Assembly: GCA_009767595.1 (NCBI GenBank)
Contig: VSDK01013385.1
Location: forward strand, 127,359-191,358
From: Symbiodinium kawagutii
Lineage: Eukaryota > Sar > Dinophyceae > Suessiales > Symbiodiniaceae
DNA: 64,000 nt
Direction of reading: 5' to 3'
In this document: positions 31,541 through 43,659 of the stretch, piece after piece
How the letters are laid out: each line of letters begins with the position of its first letter
Numbering within the stretch: position 1 is the stretch's first letter
Translations under genes and position numbers: made by a program
Notes under the pieces: generated by a model
Told to the model about the DNA's origin: nothing
The model's input: the letters and a program-made list of their open reading frames with translations, nothing else
Database searches by the model: none

Positions 31541-32887
31541 TGTGCCTTACCATCTGATCATCAAAGGCTTAAGCATATGTTGACCATAGGTTTGCCAGGC
31601 GCTTTAAGGCCCCACACCCAGGTGGAAGCCTTATGACCCTGGCGGCAAAGCCGACAAAAACGACTACCAACGCTAGGGGATGGTGCTATGGGTTCACATG
31701 CCAAGGGACCATGGGTTCACCTACCAAGGGGTACTTTAACCTCCTGAAATTTACCGCTTAACATTCTTTTCTACTCATCATGAGAAAAAACCCTGAGCAA
31801 ATTGACCTAGAGTGAGCAGATGTTAAAATGGGATAACTACCCAAGGTAACTGAAAATACCGATGATGGTGTTGACAAGCAAACAATCTTTTGTGATCCTC
31901 TTATGAGACGGCTTGGCCGTTTTGATATTGCGGTGTATCACCCTCAACAACCGTTGCACATGTTCGTGTCCCTGAAGTTTTTGGAGGCCCCCCGATGAGT
32001 GATGCCTGCCAAAAGTGATCAACTTTGGCCGCCATCAAATCTGGCAGCATTTGTGGACAATCTCAATGTCTAAATACGAAACGAAATGCCACACAACATG
32101 GGTATGTGCCAAAATAATGGCACCCCCAGTCAACCAATGGTTTCCACGCGTAAAATGGTCTTTTTTTTGTGTGGTCCATTGGTTATCCTATGGCTTGGAT
32201 GGGCTTGGCACATATGGCTGTGGATCCCCCCTGGATGGTGGGAGACCTCGGCGCGCGGAACTGTCGCCATTCAACCAGGCGCTGATACGATGGCTTCACC
32301 GAGAAGCCATAGGTGGGTCGCTGGTTATCTCAAGGGAAAACTCACTTTGAACCATTGTAGATGATGGTTTCTGATTAGTGTAACCCCCCCTAAAGTAATG
32401 AAAATAGATGAAACCAACAGGTAGATACTAATCAGAAACCAACATTAAATGATTGACCACATGATCAATGATGGTTGCTGATGGGGTGATGGTAGCGTAG
32501 CTTCCCAACGCAAATGTTCACTGACCGATCTTCTTGCTTGGGAAAACCATGGGCATCAACCAAGCTTACCCAGGAACTTACCCACATTGACCAACCTTTC
32601 TGCCACCTCCCATGGGCTCCAGGGCGACTGCAACTATGAAGCTTGGCAGTTCCCGATCAACAACCAGCCACTGGCGGCCTGGTAGAATTACTCCTCAACA
32701 TGATGGGAGATATGGATTGTTGGATAGGTCTACATATACAATTGTATACATGTAAATACATATATGTATATACATATATGTATATACCCAAGACACAGTA
32801 GCATCCAATGGACTCATCCAACCTATTGGATCAATTGTGATCTATTTTGAATGTACCTTTTGATGTATTGTGGATATATGGGTCTGC

Positions 32888-33223
32888 TCACGCAATCAAC
32901 CACCAGCTGATCCACTGGCGACGGTGCCCACCTTCGGCCAAAAGAACAGCCTCAGTGTGGAGCGCATGGCTGCCATCACGTACGGGCGACTGGTTCCTGG
33001 TTAATAGCAGTGGCTTAGCCGTAGCATAACAATGACCAATAAGAGTTGATGCTGCTCCATCATCTGGTAAACCAATCTGGCTGCCGGAAAACTCACCATT
33101 TATAGTTGGTTCACTCATCAAACATGGTGGATGGTGCGTCATCATTCGTGGTATCCATCCCGTTATATCATTCCAGTGCTCTGAGCCCCAACCACCTGGG
33201 TGTGGCAGCCGCTTCATCAACAT
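32888..33223 (-). CDS. Putative coding segment, 111 codons
   Basis: ATG at 33221-33223 opens 111 codons to a stop at 32888. The composition is protein-like throughout, for example EPTINGEFSGSQIGLPDDGA and KPLLLTRNQSPVRDGSHALH. No domain, signal peptide or membrane helix is recognised. It could be an exon of a larger minus-strand gene. Confidence 0.33.
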   Translation of the reverse strand: MLMKRLPHPGGWGSEHWNDITGWIPRMMTHHPPCLMSEPTINGEFSGSQIGLPDDGAASTLIGHCYATAKPLLLTRNQSPVRDGSHALHTEAVLLAEGGHRRQWISWWLIA

Positions 33224-33299
33224 GGCAAGAGATTGCTGGAATCTCTACGGAAATGTATATAAAACAAAAAAGCATACATGCGTGTACATGTACCTAAAC

Positions 33300-34260
33300 A
33301 TATGCATGTAGAGGATAAATCCCTCAAATTTAACAAACATAGTTTTATGTAAAGAATGGGTTCTGAGAGTCCAAACATAAAAAACAGTTGATATAGCGAT
33401 GAAACAATGGTTCTGATAAATATTTGATTAGCACTATTAACGAGCAAATAAAGCCCATGTTCAAGAATCCAATCCAAAGCGATCCAATAAATTATATACC
33501 CGACTCAGGTGGCCATGAACAATCTTGAACATGGAACTGGTAGACTGCCATGTGTTCGCGTCTGCCATTACCGTTAACCTGTCGTCCAACACGGTAGTGG
33601 CACCACCGGTACTTGTGGACAGTACGATGATGTACGATGTACCATCCCTTACGTCTTGAGACGCTGGGAAATTCGGCCACTGAAATCAGTGACACTATAT
33701 CCATATTAGCCACCATGAATTGGTGCAATCATAGCCGGTGATTTACCATCCAAAAAATAGATTTCCCATTAATTTAGGATTCTTCATCACATTCTCCTGC
33801 TATGATGGATTTCTTCAGTGCGCAAATGATGCATTCAATCCTGGGTCATGGTCTTCCCAGAGGCCCCCTACCGGTGGGTCAAGCCCCAATGCTCAATATT
33901 AAACCAACATCAACGAGCTAGTAGAACCCTCATGAGATGATGAGCAACTGATATTCACTCATTACATCACATTCTTATTGATCATTGCTGGTGGTTATCC
34001 CGCATCAGCCATTACAAGCAGTGCGCAACCCGGGGCGGAAATGTCCAAGAGCCAAGTACAGCAACTGTAATTCAAGGAAATCAAGTACAGCAATGTACCT
34101 ATAGGTTTTCCCCTGAGACCCTCTCTTCGGTGTGACAGCCCTTCTCAACGCCGCTCTTCTGGCAGCTCCTGACACCTTGGTCGCTCAATCGTTCCCAACA
34201 CGGAAACTTATATATCTTCTAAAGTTCCCTTTGTCAGCCGTTCTTAACCATCATTCGCCA
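33300..34260. other. No supported gene
   Basis: AT-rich sequence with short frames on the minus strand (33217-33477, 33492-33728). No motif or repeat-family copy seen. Confidence 0.4.
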
Positions 34261-34267
34261 TGGCAAA

Positions 34268-34374
34268 CTGGTTGGCGGTTGACCCACCCCTCTGACAAAT
34301 ATGTCAACCAACCGTCCAAAAGATTGGGGAAAACATACAGAACGTCAATTAAACATAATCAAACCACCAACCAG
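34268..34374. repeat. Family B MITE-like element
   Basis: CTGGTTGGCGGTTGACCCACC at the left and AAACCACCAACCAG at the right. The internal AACGTCAATTAAACATAATC shows the segment that is interrupted in the split copy at 27.0-27.5 kb. Confidence 0.85.
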
Positions 34375-34425
34375 TGTCAACCAATAACTTGCAAGACCAG
34401 GATGAATCACTATACCCAGGTACTG

Positions 34426-34626
34426 CTACTGGTACTGCCAGCCAGGGCTGGTTGGGTCCATCCTGGCACTGCCAGCGCCAAGGCACTTGAAGAGCCCCGC
34501 CACGCAGCAGAGGAGCAAAGCGGACAGCAGGACGAAAGGCCACCTACGCAGCGCAGCTGCAGCTGGTGGTGTCCCCATGGGATGCCATGGGCGCTTGCGG
34601 CTTTCCAGAGTGGTACCCCCAAGCAT
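34426..34626 (-). CDS. Putative first exon with signal peptide or signal anchor
   Basis: ATG at 34624-34626 starts about 66 codons. After a short basic, Ala-rich N-terminus there is one strongly hydrophobic helix, WPFVLLSALLLCCVAGLF, preceded by RR and followed by a Gly/Ser stretch. This is typical of a secretory signal or type II membrane anchor. A second Met at residue 17 could be the true start. The frame then meets a stop, so a splice donor is expected. The much longer minus-strand frame at 34410-35408 is mostly translated GAT repeat and is not used. Confidence 0.35.
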   Translation of the reverse strand: MLGGTTLESRKRPWHPMGTPPAAAALRRWPFVLLSALLLCCVAGLFKCLGAGSARMDPTSPGWQYQ

Positions 34627-34802
34627 CCCCAGGAGATGGTGATTTTTGGAACTAGCCAGGTATACAGCACATCATTTATGGACAACTTTTCTTGAGGGTT
34701 GATGATGGCCCATCGTTGATGATTAATGAGGCGTGATCGATATTGATGGGTTTCATGATAGTCAATGACCAAAAGTAAGAGTGAATACATGGGAATACAA
34801 TG

Positions 34803-34966
34803 CTTGGTGATGACGATGATGATGTGGTGGTGATGATGATGGTGATGGTAATGGTAAAGGCAATGGTAAAGGTAATGGTGATGATGATGATGATGATGAT
34901 GATGATGACAATGATCACGACGACTATAATGGTGACGACCATGACGACGACGATGGTGATGGGTAA
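34803..34966. repeat. (GAT)n-like trinucleotide array
   Basis: GATGATGGTGATG-type degenerate repeat; it creates spurious His, Met and Ile-rich frames. Confidence 0.9.
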
Positions 34967-35225
34967 CCCAATGGCTGGAAAGGAAGAACGATGGGTAAGA
35001 GCCAATAACCCACACTATGCCAAATATACAAGGCGATCGACTTGTTGATTGCTGATCATTAATGGCGGCAAAACACCAACAATATACCAAGCGCACAGGG
35101 CCATACAATGGAGTAAGTGTACGGAACAGTGGGATCGCAGCAAGTATATGAAATGAAATAGTGGATAATGATGGTTGATACTGGCTGGTGATGGCTGAGA
35201 ATAGGTAGTAAATAACGCTGCTATG

Positions 35226-35235
35226 CATGATGACA

Positions 35236-35284
<49 letters not shown>

Positions 35285-35312
35285 CGATGATGATGATGAT
35301 GATGATGATGTG
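35226..35312. repeat. (GAT)n microsatellite
   Basis: Nearly perfect GAT trinucleotide run. Confidence 0.95.
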
Positions 35313-35746
35313 ATACATATAATGGATGATGATGAACGACAAAACAGGCACAGTACATCCACAAACGCCACCATCAAATCCTGACCGATCAATCAATAAC
35401 CACAACAAGCCTGATTGAGCATAGGCACAAACACGACCAACGCCAGTTCCCTTGCCAGTTCACCATGATCCCCAGCGTCTGATTGCTTCATCATGAGAGT
35501 CCCCCAACAAACATGCAACGGAGCAGGTGCCAACAGGTGCCAACCAACCAGCATGTAACGTCTATGCCGTTCCCCAAGGGGTAGGGACTTCCCCAAGTTT
35601 CCCAAAAGACATCACTGGGAATGGTTGCTCGGGATTGTTCGGATCACCTTCCATTGTCCATTCCGAGCCATGACTCAATCTCATGATCCGTTTCGAACAC
35701 CAACACTCAGCATTTCGATCCATTAACAATGAACCACGCCCAACCA

Positions 35747-36130
35747 TCAAAGGACCTGGTCGGTAACGCGTTTGCTGCGCCCGTTTCCTTTATGCCATGC
35801 AAGGGCGGTCGAGGTTTGGAGCAGATTCGAGGCGCCGTGATCGCACGCCAGCACTTGTAGACGCTCGTGGCGCTGTGGCAACGAAGCTGGGATTCTGCAC
35901 ATGGCGGCACCGTTTCCAGCCGGTGCCAATATTCCAGCAGTGCTCGCATGGCATCTTTGGAGGGTGGTCAACCCTTGGCGAATCATCGCTATGGGCGATG
36001 GTATGGCTGCCCCATGCGATGGTTGGTCCCGGGCACAGCCAGCGGGTGAACACCCCAACCCAAGTTGCGCACTGCTTGGTGCACAGGGGGATTTGTTCGG
36101 AGTTTGTGCATCAGGTTGTACGTGGTAGAA
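35747..36130. other. GC-rich block with coding potential, strand undecided
   Basis: Both strands have open frames here: plus 35797-36216 and 35901-36128, minus 35747-36058. The composition suggests exon sequence, but no frame stands out and no motif is recognised. Confidence 0.3.
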
Positions 36131-36196
36131 GTTGGCAGCTGATTCTGTTTCAATTTCTCATTCCCTGTAGCAATATACCGCGAATGATCCCACTAA

Positions 36197-36260
36197 GACA
36201 GGTCGATTGTTGGTAACAAACTAGCGAGCAACAACTCAGACCAACAGCAGCAGCAGCGGC

Positions 36261-36297
<37 letters not shown>

Positions 36298-36481
36298 GCA
36301 GCTAGAACAAAACAAAAACCAAAGAACACCGAAGAATAATCAGCCGCAGAAATACATTGCCATCCCCTCTCGGCGTCCCGACCAGCTCACGGAACCACCT
36401 GCAGCGCAGCTTTCTTCGCCGCAGGGGGAAGCCGAAGCAATCTACACATGGTTGGATGGTTGGTTGGTGTATGGTCAGTAA
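36197..36481 (+). CDS. Putative exon encoding a polyglutamine protein segment
   Basis: An open stretch follows a TAA at 36194-36196 and an acceptor-like CAG|G at 36200/36201. It encodes an Asn/Ser-rich lead-in, five Gln, one Arg, then 14 Gln (12 CAA followed by 2 CAG), and then a hydrophilic Lys/Asn/Pro region (KYIAIPSRRPDQLTEPPAAQ, then LSSPQGEAEAIYTW) to TAA at 36479-36481. The non-repeat part is protein-like, which supports coding beyond a mere CAA microsatellite. The last 10 or so codons resemble TTGG repeat sequence, so the true exon may end at a donor near 36450. Low-complexity Gln tracts are common in regulatory proteins; no function is assigned. Confidence 0.38.
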
Positions 36482-37124
36482 CCAATAGAACCAACAAGAT
36501 CCAACCATAGTGCTAGGATATCTAGGATGTACTCCACAATAATACGAACATATATAACACTTGCAACTGGTTGGACAATTGACTTGTGATAGACATTATA
36601 TGTCTCAGCTGACCGTCGTCATAAAGCCATATCTAGTTATGACTGGAAACAGCTTCAGTACATATTGTGCTAGACGTGGCTGATCGTTCGCGCGCTTCCC
36701 CGCTGTTTGATGTTGGCTACTGGTGTTCAAGAAACCAACCTTAACCATACTGACGGGGTGATTGTTCCGACCACATTTGCCTATACTTAGGTTTGTATAC
36801 TACCAACAAGTATCATAACCATTCTACCATTCGTGAAATCATGATTCCTTAACATGGTCAGCATCAACCAACTGTTGCTTAACAGTTGTTTTTCAACCTG
36901 AACGTTGGAGATTCGCAGTTCGTGGATGGCGAGCACCCCGCATACAAACTAGGCATGTCAAAACTCACTATCAAATCAATTGGTAGCAACAATGGTGTCA
37001 GCTTCACTGGTGGATGAACAACCGACTTGTATAAAGCGGAATCAGTTGGCAGTTTGGGCTACCCACTCTCCTTGACATGGCTCAATATTAACCATGAATA
37101 AGAGGATAATGGCCCACAGCCACA

Positions 37125-37241
37125 TGGCTGTGGGTCAAAACCCTGTACCCCTGGTTCCCCCCCTGTTAACCATTGAATTCCCTATTATTGTTGGTGGAAA
37201 TCCCCCATTAGTTGGTTGGTTAACTGCTTGACCCACAGCCA
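37125..37241. repeat. Family C MITE-like element
   Basis: GGCTGTGGGTCAAAACCC at the left and CTTGACCCACAGCC at the right, a clear inverted repeat, with internal ACCCCTGGTTCCC and CCCATTAGTTGGTTGGTTAA. Confidence 0.85.
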
Positions 37242-37244
37242 CAG

Positions 37245-37441
37245 CCGGTTTCTTCAGACTTGCTATGGTCCACTGTAACGATCACCAGCACCCCACGGTT
37301 TCTGCGACCTTCAGGTGGAGTGAAACCGAAAGGCTGACCCAGCTTCCTGGAAACAGCGGCCATGGCATGTCCTGTTTCGGGGGAGAACCGCGGGAACCGA
37401 AATTTGGTGGTCAACCTTGGGCACTCAGAAACCTTGGACAA
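37245..37441 (-). CDS. Putative minus-strand exon next to family C element
   Basis: A frame of about 65 codons with convincing composition: RFPRFSPETGHAMAAVSRKL, then GFTPPEGRRNRGVLVIVTVD. A plausible acceptor (TTCCAG) lies upstream near 37455. The frame runs into the adjacent family C element, where a donor is expected. Function unknown. Confidence 0.36.
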
Positions 37442-37499
37442 AATATGACTGGAATTGCCAAAGCGATCAACTTCCAGCGGATTGCAGCTGAATTACAAC

Positions 37500-38940
37500 C
37501 AGTAAGATCAATTCACCATAACTGTCGACACAAATAATGATAAAAACCACTCGCGATCGCCAAAACCACTCAGAAGGTCTATTCGATCGACGCCACAAAA
37601 CTCGGAATCTTGTTTCGCAAGTGTGCAACGAGAAAACAACGCGTTTTCTTCTGTTTGTGATCTGGTTTCAAAACCCAACCAGTGAGAGTGACAGTTTGAT
37701 CCAAAAGATCGCAAGATTGAACTGTCCTTTTTTCTTAAATAATGACAACTCATTGAACTCTCTCTCTCTCTCTCTCGTTTTCTGCGTTTGAACATCCACG
37801 AAAGAGAACAACATGATGCAACCACCCAACTCATCTACAAAATGCCAAACTCAACTTTTGAGGAGGAACAAAAAACACTGAACACGAGGTAGCACATGCT
37901 TATCACTTGTGAAGGATGCCTGGAGGTGGCAAGGCCAACACCCTGAAGTTTTGTCTCTATTTCTGAGTCATTCACCCGTTTTTTGTTCAACCCAGGTATG
38001 AAGGCTGGGTCACTGATTCTGCTTCAACCTAAACACGTAGGCGTCTGATTTTCCTTGGTCAGCTTGGTCAAAACTGAAATGTATGGCACAGTTACGCCAA
38101 GAAACGACAGTGTCCTAGCGAACCAGCATTCTCAAGTCTCAACATGTTTTTTTGAGTTTGGTATCAATCTGCACCAGGGTCGCTAAGCACCAACTGGCAT
38201 TAGACTAGTTGGGTTTATCCACCATCTACTTCTGGGGTGGCCCTCAACACTGAATAGTTGCACAACCACGATGTGGATCAATTGTGACGGTTGGGTGCTT
38301 GTTGGATGCTTCTGTTGATGCATTCACTTCCAGTCGGAGGAATGCTTTTGATCACGCATACAAACGACTGGGTTCCTTGCTTTCTTGCCTGCTGGTTTAG
38401 TTGATTAAAGCCATGATTTTGTTGGCCCCTCTTAGTGACCATGCCTCACTGTGACAGAGCCAATGTCCAGGGACTTGTCGTTCTTGTACCTTGGCAGCTC
38501 AGCGAACCAAACAGTTTCCATCTTCTGTAAACTTGTAAACTTCTCGTTATTGGGTGATGAGCCCTGGCCCTAAGCCTCTGGAAAAACCAATCACATCTGC
38601 GAGTCACGCAATGTTGTTGCTACTTGTAGTCGTCGGCGGTCATCCCTATTTCTGACGGATTGTGCTCCATTCTCAACCAACTATCCAATTTGTCATGTTC
38701 GCTGATTTTACTTCCATCAATTTTCATGATCCTGCAGTATTCATTCCGCAAATTATAGCTTTCCAACTATTTCCTTCGCATTCTTTTGCCACATATTTAG
38801 TGAACAGCCAGGATTGGTGATGGCCACTTGCCAAGCATTACACTGCCATATAGTGCTCAGTGAGTATTCTCCCAAACTGCAATCGTGGTTGATCGCTCAG
38901 GTGGACGACCTGAGTTAAACACCATCAAATGGTGAGCTGA
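37500..38940. other. No supported gene
   Basis: Includes a (CT)n run at about 37759-37776. The rest is unique-looking DNA with many stops in all frames. It may include decayed mobile-element sequence, but no motif was found. Confidence 0.35.
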
Positions 38941-38951
38941 TCCATATCTTT

Positions 38952-39077
38952 CTGCTTGGTGGTTGAACCATCCCTATGAAACATATTAGTCACTGTGAAA
39001 AATATGCTGGCCAACCACTCATTGCTAAGAATTAATTGCATTTGGACAAATCACGAATGTTTGAAACCACCCACCAG
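38952..39077. repeat. Family B MITE-like element
   Basis: CTGCTTGGTGGTTGAACCATC at the left and TTTGAAACCACCCACCAG at the right. The CTATGAAACATATTAGTCA segment is partly duplicated internally (GTGAAAAATATGCTGGCCAAC). Confidence 0.75.
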
Positions 39078-39284
39078 TTTGGTAAACCCAAATCCAAGAC
39101 GCTGATCCTTTCAATCACCAACCGTCAGCAATAGAAGCAACAGCCTTCGCCAAAAAAGGTCTCTGCGTAAACCGCCATGGTAATCCCAGCTGCGGTTTTC
39201 GCAAATGACTTAGGTCCCTATCTACCCATTTCAGTGGCACATATTAAGTGGTTGTTGGCATCCCATCCCAACATCTTCGTTGTT

Positions 39285-39578
39285 TCAACCAATTTCGCCG
39301 CGGTACTTGCTTGGTAAACGACCTATGTCTTTGAACCCACGGGAGCCGCAGTTTTTTGCTTTTGAGTTCCACATACTCCCAATTCTGTTTCTACCCACTG
39401 AATTTAATGCATGTGTATCACCTAGTATAGCTGGGCGGCACCGCCCTCGAACAGCTGCAAAGTCAAAAAAGTCATAGCATGTGTTGAATCTCCACGAGCA
39501 ACTGAGGCCAGGCACCAGTTTCTGGTCTCCATCTCCTGGGGGGGTACTGGTGAAGGGCGCCCTGAGGTATACTAAGAC
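39285..39578 (-). CDS. Putative minus-strand exon
   Basis: Begins after TAG|G (acceptor-like, 39579-39581) and stays open for about 97 codons. The first part, VLVYLRAPFTSTPPGDGDQK, and the middle, YDFFDFAAVRGRCRPAILGD, look like genuine protein. It ends with a stop at 39285. The plus strand also has a 65-codon frame here. No domain is recognised. Confidence 0.36.
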   Translation of the reverse strand, partial: VLVYLRAPFTSTPPGDGDQKLVPGLSCSWRFNTCYDFFDFAAVRGRCRPAILGDTHALNSVGRNRIGSMWNSKAKNCGSRGFKDIGRLPSKYRGEIG

Positions 39579-39954
39579 CTATATTTTCGTGCAGGGCGGG
39601 CTGACGATATCACCGAGTCACAACCACGATGAAACCTATCCAACCAAGCAGTTTCCAGTGGCCACGCATGGATTCGTTTGGTTTCACCCTGCTTCGTGAT
39701 CATTCCCTTGAGTAGTGAATGCCTGTAGGTTGTAACAGGTATACCATGTTGTACCCAGCAAGTTCACAGGTAGACCTACCCTACCTACAAATATAACCCA
39801 CCAAGCCTTGTAACGGTCACAATTGTTCGAACGGCTATTCCCACAAGCTGGATGGATGTCAACCACCCGAAGCATCGCCACAGTCCTGGATGATGGGAAT
39901 TTCGCAACCTGAGGGCCAGGTGCGACCCTGGAGATGTAAATCAGTGTGAATACC

Positions 39955-40170
39955 TGGGGTTTTGCAAGTCATAGGGCTACCCACAGTTGATCATCCTTTA
40001 CTAGGGCTCAACTTTAGGGGCCCAGTAGACAGGGACCAAGTTCTAAGTGGTCCTCGATAATAAAATACATTTATCTTTTTGAATATCAATCCTTTCTGAT
40101 AATCAACTACATCAATCATTTTTAGGAACCATCCATAACTTTGGGGTTGCCAATCTGAAGAAATCACCAT
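39955..40170. repeat. Highly diverged family A-like element
   Basis: Left TTTTGCAAGTCATAGGGCTAC and right CTTTGGGGTTGCCAATCTGAAGAAA only loosely match the A termini and are about 200 bp apart, suggesting an old copy with an insertion. Confidence 0.3.
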
Positions 40171-40654
40171 AGTAGACACATTGTCAACCAGGGCAACCAA
40201 AAGTGTCATCGCTGTTATCTTCATACATGGTTTATATAGGTTGAATGTAAATGGAGATGAATGGATTATTTATGGTTTATTGCTGGTTTGTTCATGGTTT
40301 TTGATTGATCATACATGGATATATGACATGATGGTTGATTATGCACTGTAGTTGGATACATTAAATCATTATCAATGGTTCATGCATGCTTTTTGTTTAT
40401 CCAATAGATGGTGATTGGTGTAAGATAACTGGTGTCTTCATAAATCATAAGATGACGGAATAGTAGTTGCTCATATTCAGTGCATATCCATATCAAAAAA
40501 CACCCCAGTTTAACTTGAATAGCTGGAGCTGTATCCCAAGTACAAGGGTTTGTTATGGTTTACTACTATGGATCTAACATTCACCAGCAACGCTCCTGTT
40601 GGCCTCCATCCACCATCATCAATCCTCATCGCTCATTCCACTGTCGCGCTTCAG

Positions 40655-40823
40655 TTCTGCTGGTTGGCCGGAAGCAATGGTCCCTAGGAAGCTGTTCAGA
40701 AACCCCAACGAACCAGCTGAAGAACGGGAGGTGCAACTGTTCGTCGTTGCCACGACCTCCCGACGTTGGATGCAAACTCATGGCTCGAAAGCCTGGGCCC
40801 CTGCTGAAGTCCTGAAATTTGAG
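40655..40823 (+). CDS. Putative internal exon with consensus splice sites
   Basis: On the plus strand the block lies between TTCAG and GAG|GTGAGA, a good acceptor and donor pair. The 169-nt frame encodes a charged protein segment (LFRNPNEPAEEREVQLFVVA, then SRRWMQTHGSKAWAPAEVLK). The minus strand is also open across this interval, so strand is not certain; the donor site and the composition favour plus. Confidence 0.38.
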
Positions 40824-41189
40824 GTGAGAGGCGGTTTGCCCTGGAGATGACCAGGGAGATCCCTTAGGAAGTTGTCAGCAAACATGTGAGTGCCAATGAT
40901 GGCGCCACGGCAGCAACTTTGGTCATGGGAGATCCAATGATGATCAAGACTGCTTGATCATGAGGGAGAATCGCCAGCAATCACCGACCACCCGGCGCTC
41001 CTAGTAAACCCGGGGGTGTTTTACGGCTGGATATCTCACTAATAGAAGTGAATCCAGTTTCTAATCCTTTTATTCATTTGGCACCTGGTCTTCGCTCCAG
41101 GATATGACTATTACTAGTTTGGATGATCCATCTAACCATATCATCATCCCGTAAATCAGTCCCTCATGACTTGGATGTTGCAGCACGGT

Positions 41190-41333
41190 TCAACCATTGA
41201 AGGATGCAGCCATCTTGGGAACCTTGGCCGCAACCGAGGAACTGCTGGCATAGCACCTCTGCTGAAGTCCTGCGACCTGGGTTGCGCCAACCAGGAGGTG
41301 GAGGTCTGGTCCAACCATTGAGGGAGCTTTCTG

Positions 41334-41392
<59 letters not shown>

Positions 41393-41678
41393 CATCCTCA
41401 TCCTCATCCTCATCCTCATCCTCATCCTCATTATTATCTTGATTTTGTTGCGTATTGCATTGTCCTTGTTGTCTCTTGTTAGTCAACCATTGATTATCAC
41501 CATTCTTGCTGACCAAGATCATCTGCAGCATCATCACAATCTTGGTGCTAAAGAGGTGCTGCTTCATAGCGCACAAAATTGGGTGAACATCCCGTGGTAT
41601 ACCCCTGGTATGTGTTCTCCTTGCTAGAATCCACCAATGTAAACTTGCATCAACATGTATCACCCGTAGATCCGCCAA
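41190..41678 (-). CDS. Acidic-repeat ORF, doubtful
   Basis: A 162-codon frame whose centre is an Asp/Glu run produced by the (ATC)n/(CTCATC)n microsatellite at 41335-41431. The C-terminal 35 codons (LVGATQVAGLQQRCYASSSS onward) could be a small exon. As a whole this is probably a chance frame over a repeat. Confidence 0.15.
41335..41431. repeat. (ATC)n then (CTCATC)n microsatellite
   Basis: A perfect trinucleotide run changes to a hexanucleotide run. Confidence 0.95.
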
Positions 41679-41689
41679 TGCTATCCAAT

Positions 41690-42250
41690 ATTTGTACTGT
41701 CACCAACATGTACCACCTGCAGAGTAGATGGATACTGCCCGGTTACTGCGCTCTGCCGTTGCTGCTGGTTCCATCCCCAACTCTTTGTTGCCCCCCATCT
41801 GAGTGCCCAAGGCCGTCTTTTGGGCCAATCTCAACCTGCGTCAGCTGGAGCTGGCTTTCAAATTCAGATGTATAGCTTGCGCAGCCAAACGTGGACATTG
41901 GTAGTTAACTATTATATAATCTATGGTTGCTAAGCTGGTAGTGAATTATTGCTGGCTGATCTAATTCAATCAACTTGCAGTTGGGGAGACGCACAATTGA
42001 TCTGCATCAACGGTCCCAGTTGCAATCCCTGGCTTTGATTACAAGCAGGCCAGGTGGGTCCTGCCGTTGACATGTGAATGTCTACTAGCTCTTCATCTGC
42101 GCAGCAAGGGGCTGCCTCGGAAGTACCAACAAGTGTGTTGGGATTTTCGGATGAACAGCAGCGGGAATTTAACCAACAGTATTGAGAAATGTGTGCATAA
42201 ATGACAAATGACTCATTTAAAAAATGAACAATGAACCCAACCAATACATA

Positions 42251-42281
<31 letters not shown>

Positions 42282-43210
42282 ATTATATGCACACATAAAT
42301 GCATAATGTCACATCATTGCATCTGATTGCTGGATATTTTCCAGGAATCCATGGATCCCACCAAGATTCAATGGGGCACAGCCAGGTGCGCTGGATCGGC
42401 AACCAATAATGAAGGTGCCACTTCACAGCAGGGCAGCTCAGCCGGGGGTTTCTTAGGCCATGGGGAACTAACTAAAAGGTTATTGAAAAGGGGATGATAA
42501 TAACCCAAAATAGGGGATATACCAAGTATATTGGTTGGTTTATTACTATGAATGTACATAAATGGTAAGTATGAAGGATGATTTGGGGTTAAGCCTATTT
42601 TGAGAAACACCCGTAGCTAGGTCATAGTGGCTTGTCGCACTCCAAACGCAGGTCTCATTCCATGTACCCTTCTGGCAAATGCTAACATGGAAATTCACGA
42701 TACTTTGCAGAGAAATTGTAGGAAATCCTGGGACATCGGTTATGAATAGGTAATCTTCAAGCTAGCCAGGGTTCATCAAATCTACCCGAGGGTAAATGGG
42801 CGTTTCCCAAATTAGGAACCATTTATAGTCAAAAAACATTGCTTTTTGCAATACCCCATCTCAAGAACCCACCAAATCTACCCCAGGGGAAGTTAACCCA
42901 AATACTGAAAATTGGTTAAACTAGTGGAAAATTACTGATTTTTGGTAAAACCACATCGGTAAATGCCAATGAAATTACCCAAAACTCAACAGCGATGAGC
43001 ATTCCAAGCCCCCCTCGCGGCGGCACCCAACTCTGGTAGATCCAGGATTTCTCGTCATGTCCTCAGCCACGGATCATCCGTTGAAACTGCTATTGGTAGC
43101 TCCGTGGTGATTCTATGTAATTACTGCGGCCCCCTTGAAACCTAGGGAAGTCAAACTTAAATACAATCATAAACATGTGTCTATTGGATGCAGTATCTTG
43201 AAATATAAAC
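41690..43210. other. No supported gene
   Basis: Contains (TA)n at about 42247-42280 and a family A-like element at 42503-42612. Short frames only. Confidence 0.4.
42503..42612. repeat. Family A-like element (reverse orientation variant)
   Basis: CAAAATAGGGGATATACCAA at the left, then TTGGTTGGTTTATTACTATG, and AAGCCTATTTTGAGAAACACC at the right. The GGATATACCAACT motif also occurs near 6570, 58615, 61765 and 62745. Confidence 0.6.
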
Positions 43211-43229
43211 AGTCATGGATCTAACTGTC

Positions 43230-43488
43230 TATCGATTTGCACACAGCTATAGATGCTATCCATGTGATGGCGACTTCCAAGATCTCTGCAGCTCAGTGGC
43301 CAAGTAGTAGACTTGTCCATGATAGCCATCCTGAGTTCGGCGCACCCGCACCGTGAAGCAGCGGATTGGTTCCACGCAAGGGTGCTCCCCAGGGCTACAC
43401 CAGGGCCCAACGACCCAAGCTGTGACCCACCAGGATCCAATATTGCATCAAGCAGCATCAACCATTGCGAATCAGTACCATTAGCCAT
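43230..43488 (-). CDS. Weak minus-strand exon candidate
   Basis: The frame encodes LLDAILDPGGSQLGSLGPGV, then a Gly/Ala/Ser-rich segment and GCAELRMAIMDKS. No motif is known. The plus strand has an overlapping frame from 43313. Confidence 0.25.
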
Positions 43489-43659
43489 TCTCAGTCTTTA
43501 TCAACCGCAAGAAAACACAGAAGAAATTTCACATTATCAGTCATTGCCAACCATTGCCAACCACTACCAACCATCACCCAACCGCAATGTTGTCCCTTGT
43601 TATCCATCGTCATTCACTATCATCCCTCACTAACAACTGCTGCCCACTCTGGTCACTGG

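Larger units (their letters stand above)
29640..32880. other. Long stretch with repeats but no supported gene
   Basis: Apart from the A and B elements listed separately, I see only short frames on both strands. Examples are 30660-31025 and 32015-32350 on the plus strand, the latter containing a protein-like RRAELSPFNQALIRWLHREA at about 32250-32310. TA/GTATA microsatellite sequence lies at about 32735-32790. Confidence 0.35.

Noticed and set aside
34410-35408. 332-codon minus-strand open frame
   Set aside because: Most of it is translated (GAT)n repeat giving long Ile, His and Ser runs; only its 3' end overlaps a plausible signal-peptide exon, which is in another frame.
41156-41482. Poly-His, poly-Met and poly-Asp frames
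   Set aside because: All three are readings of the same (ATC)n/(CTCATC)n microsatellite.
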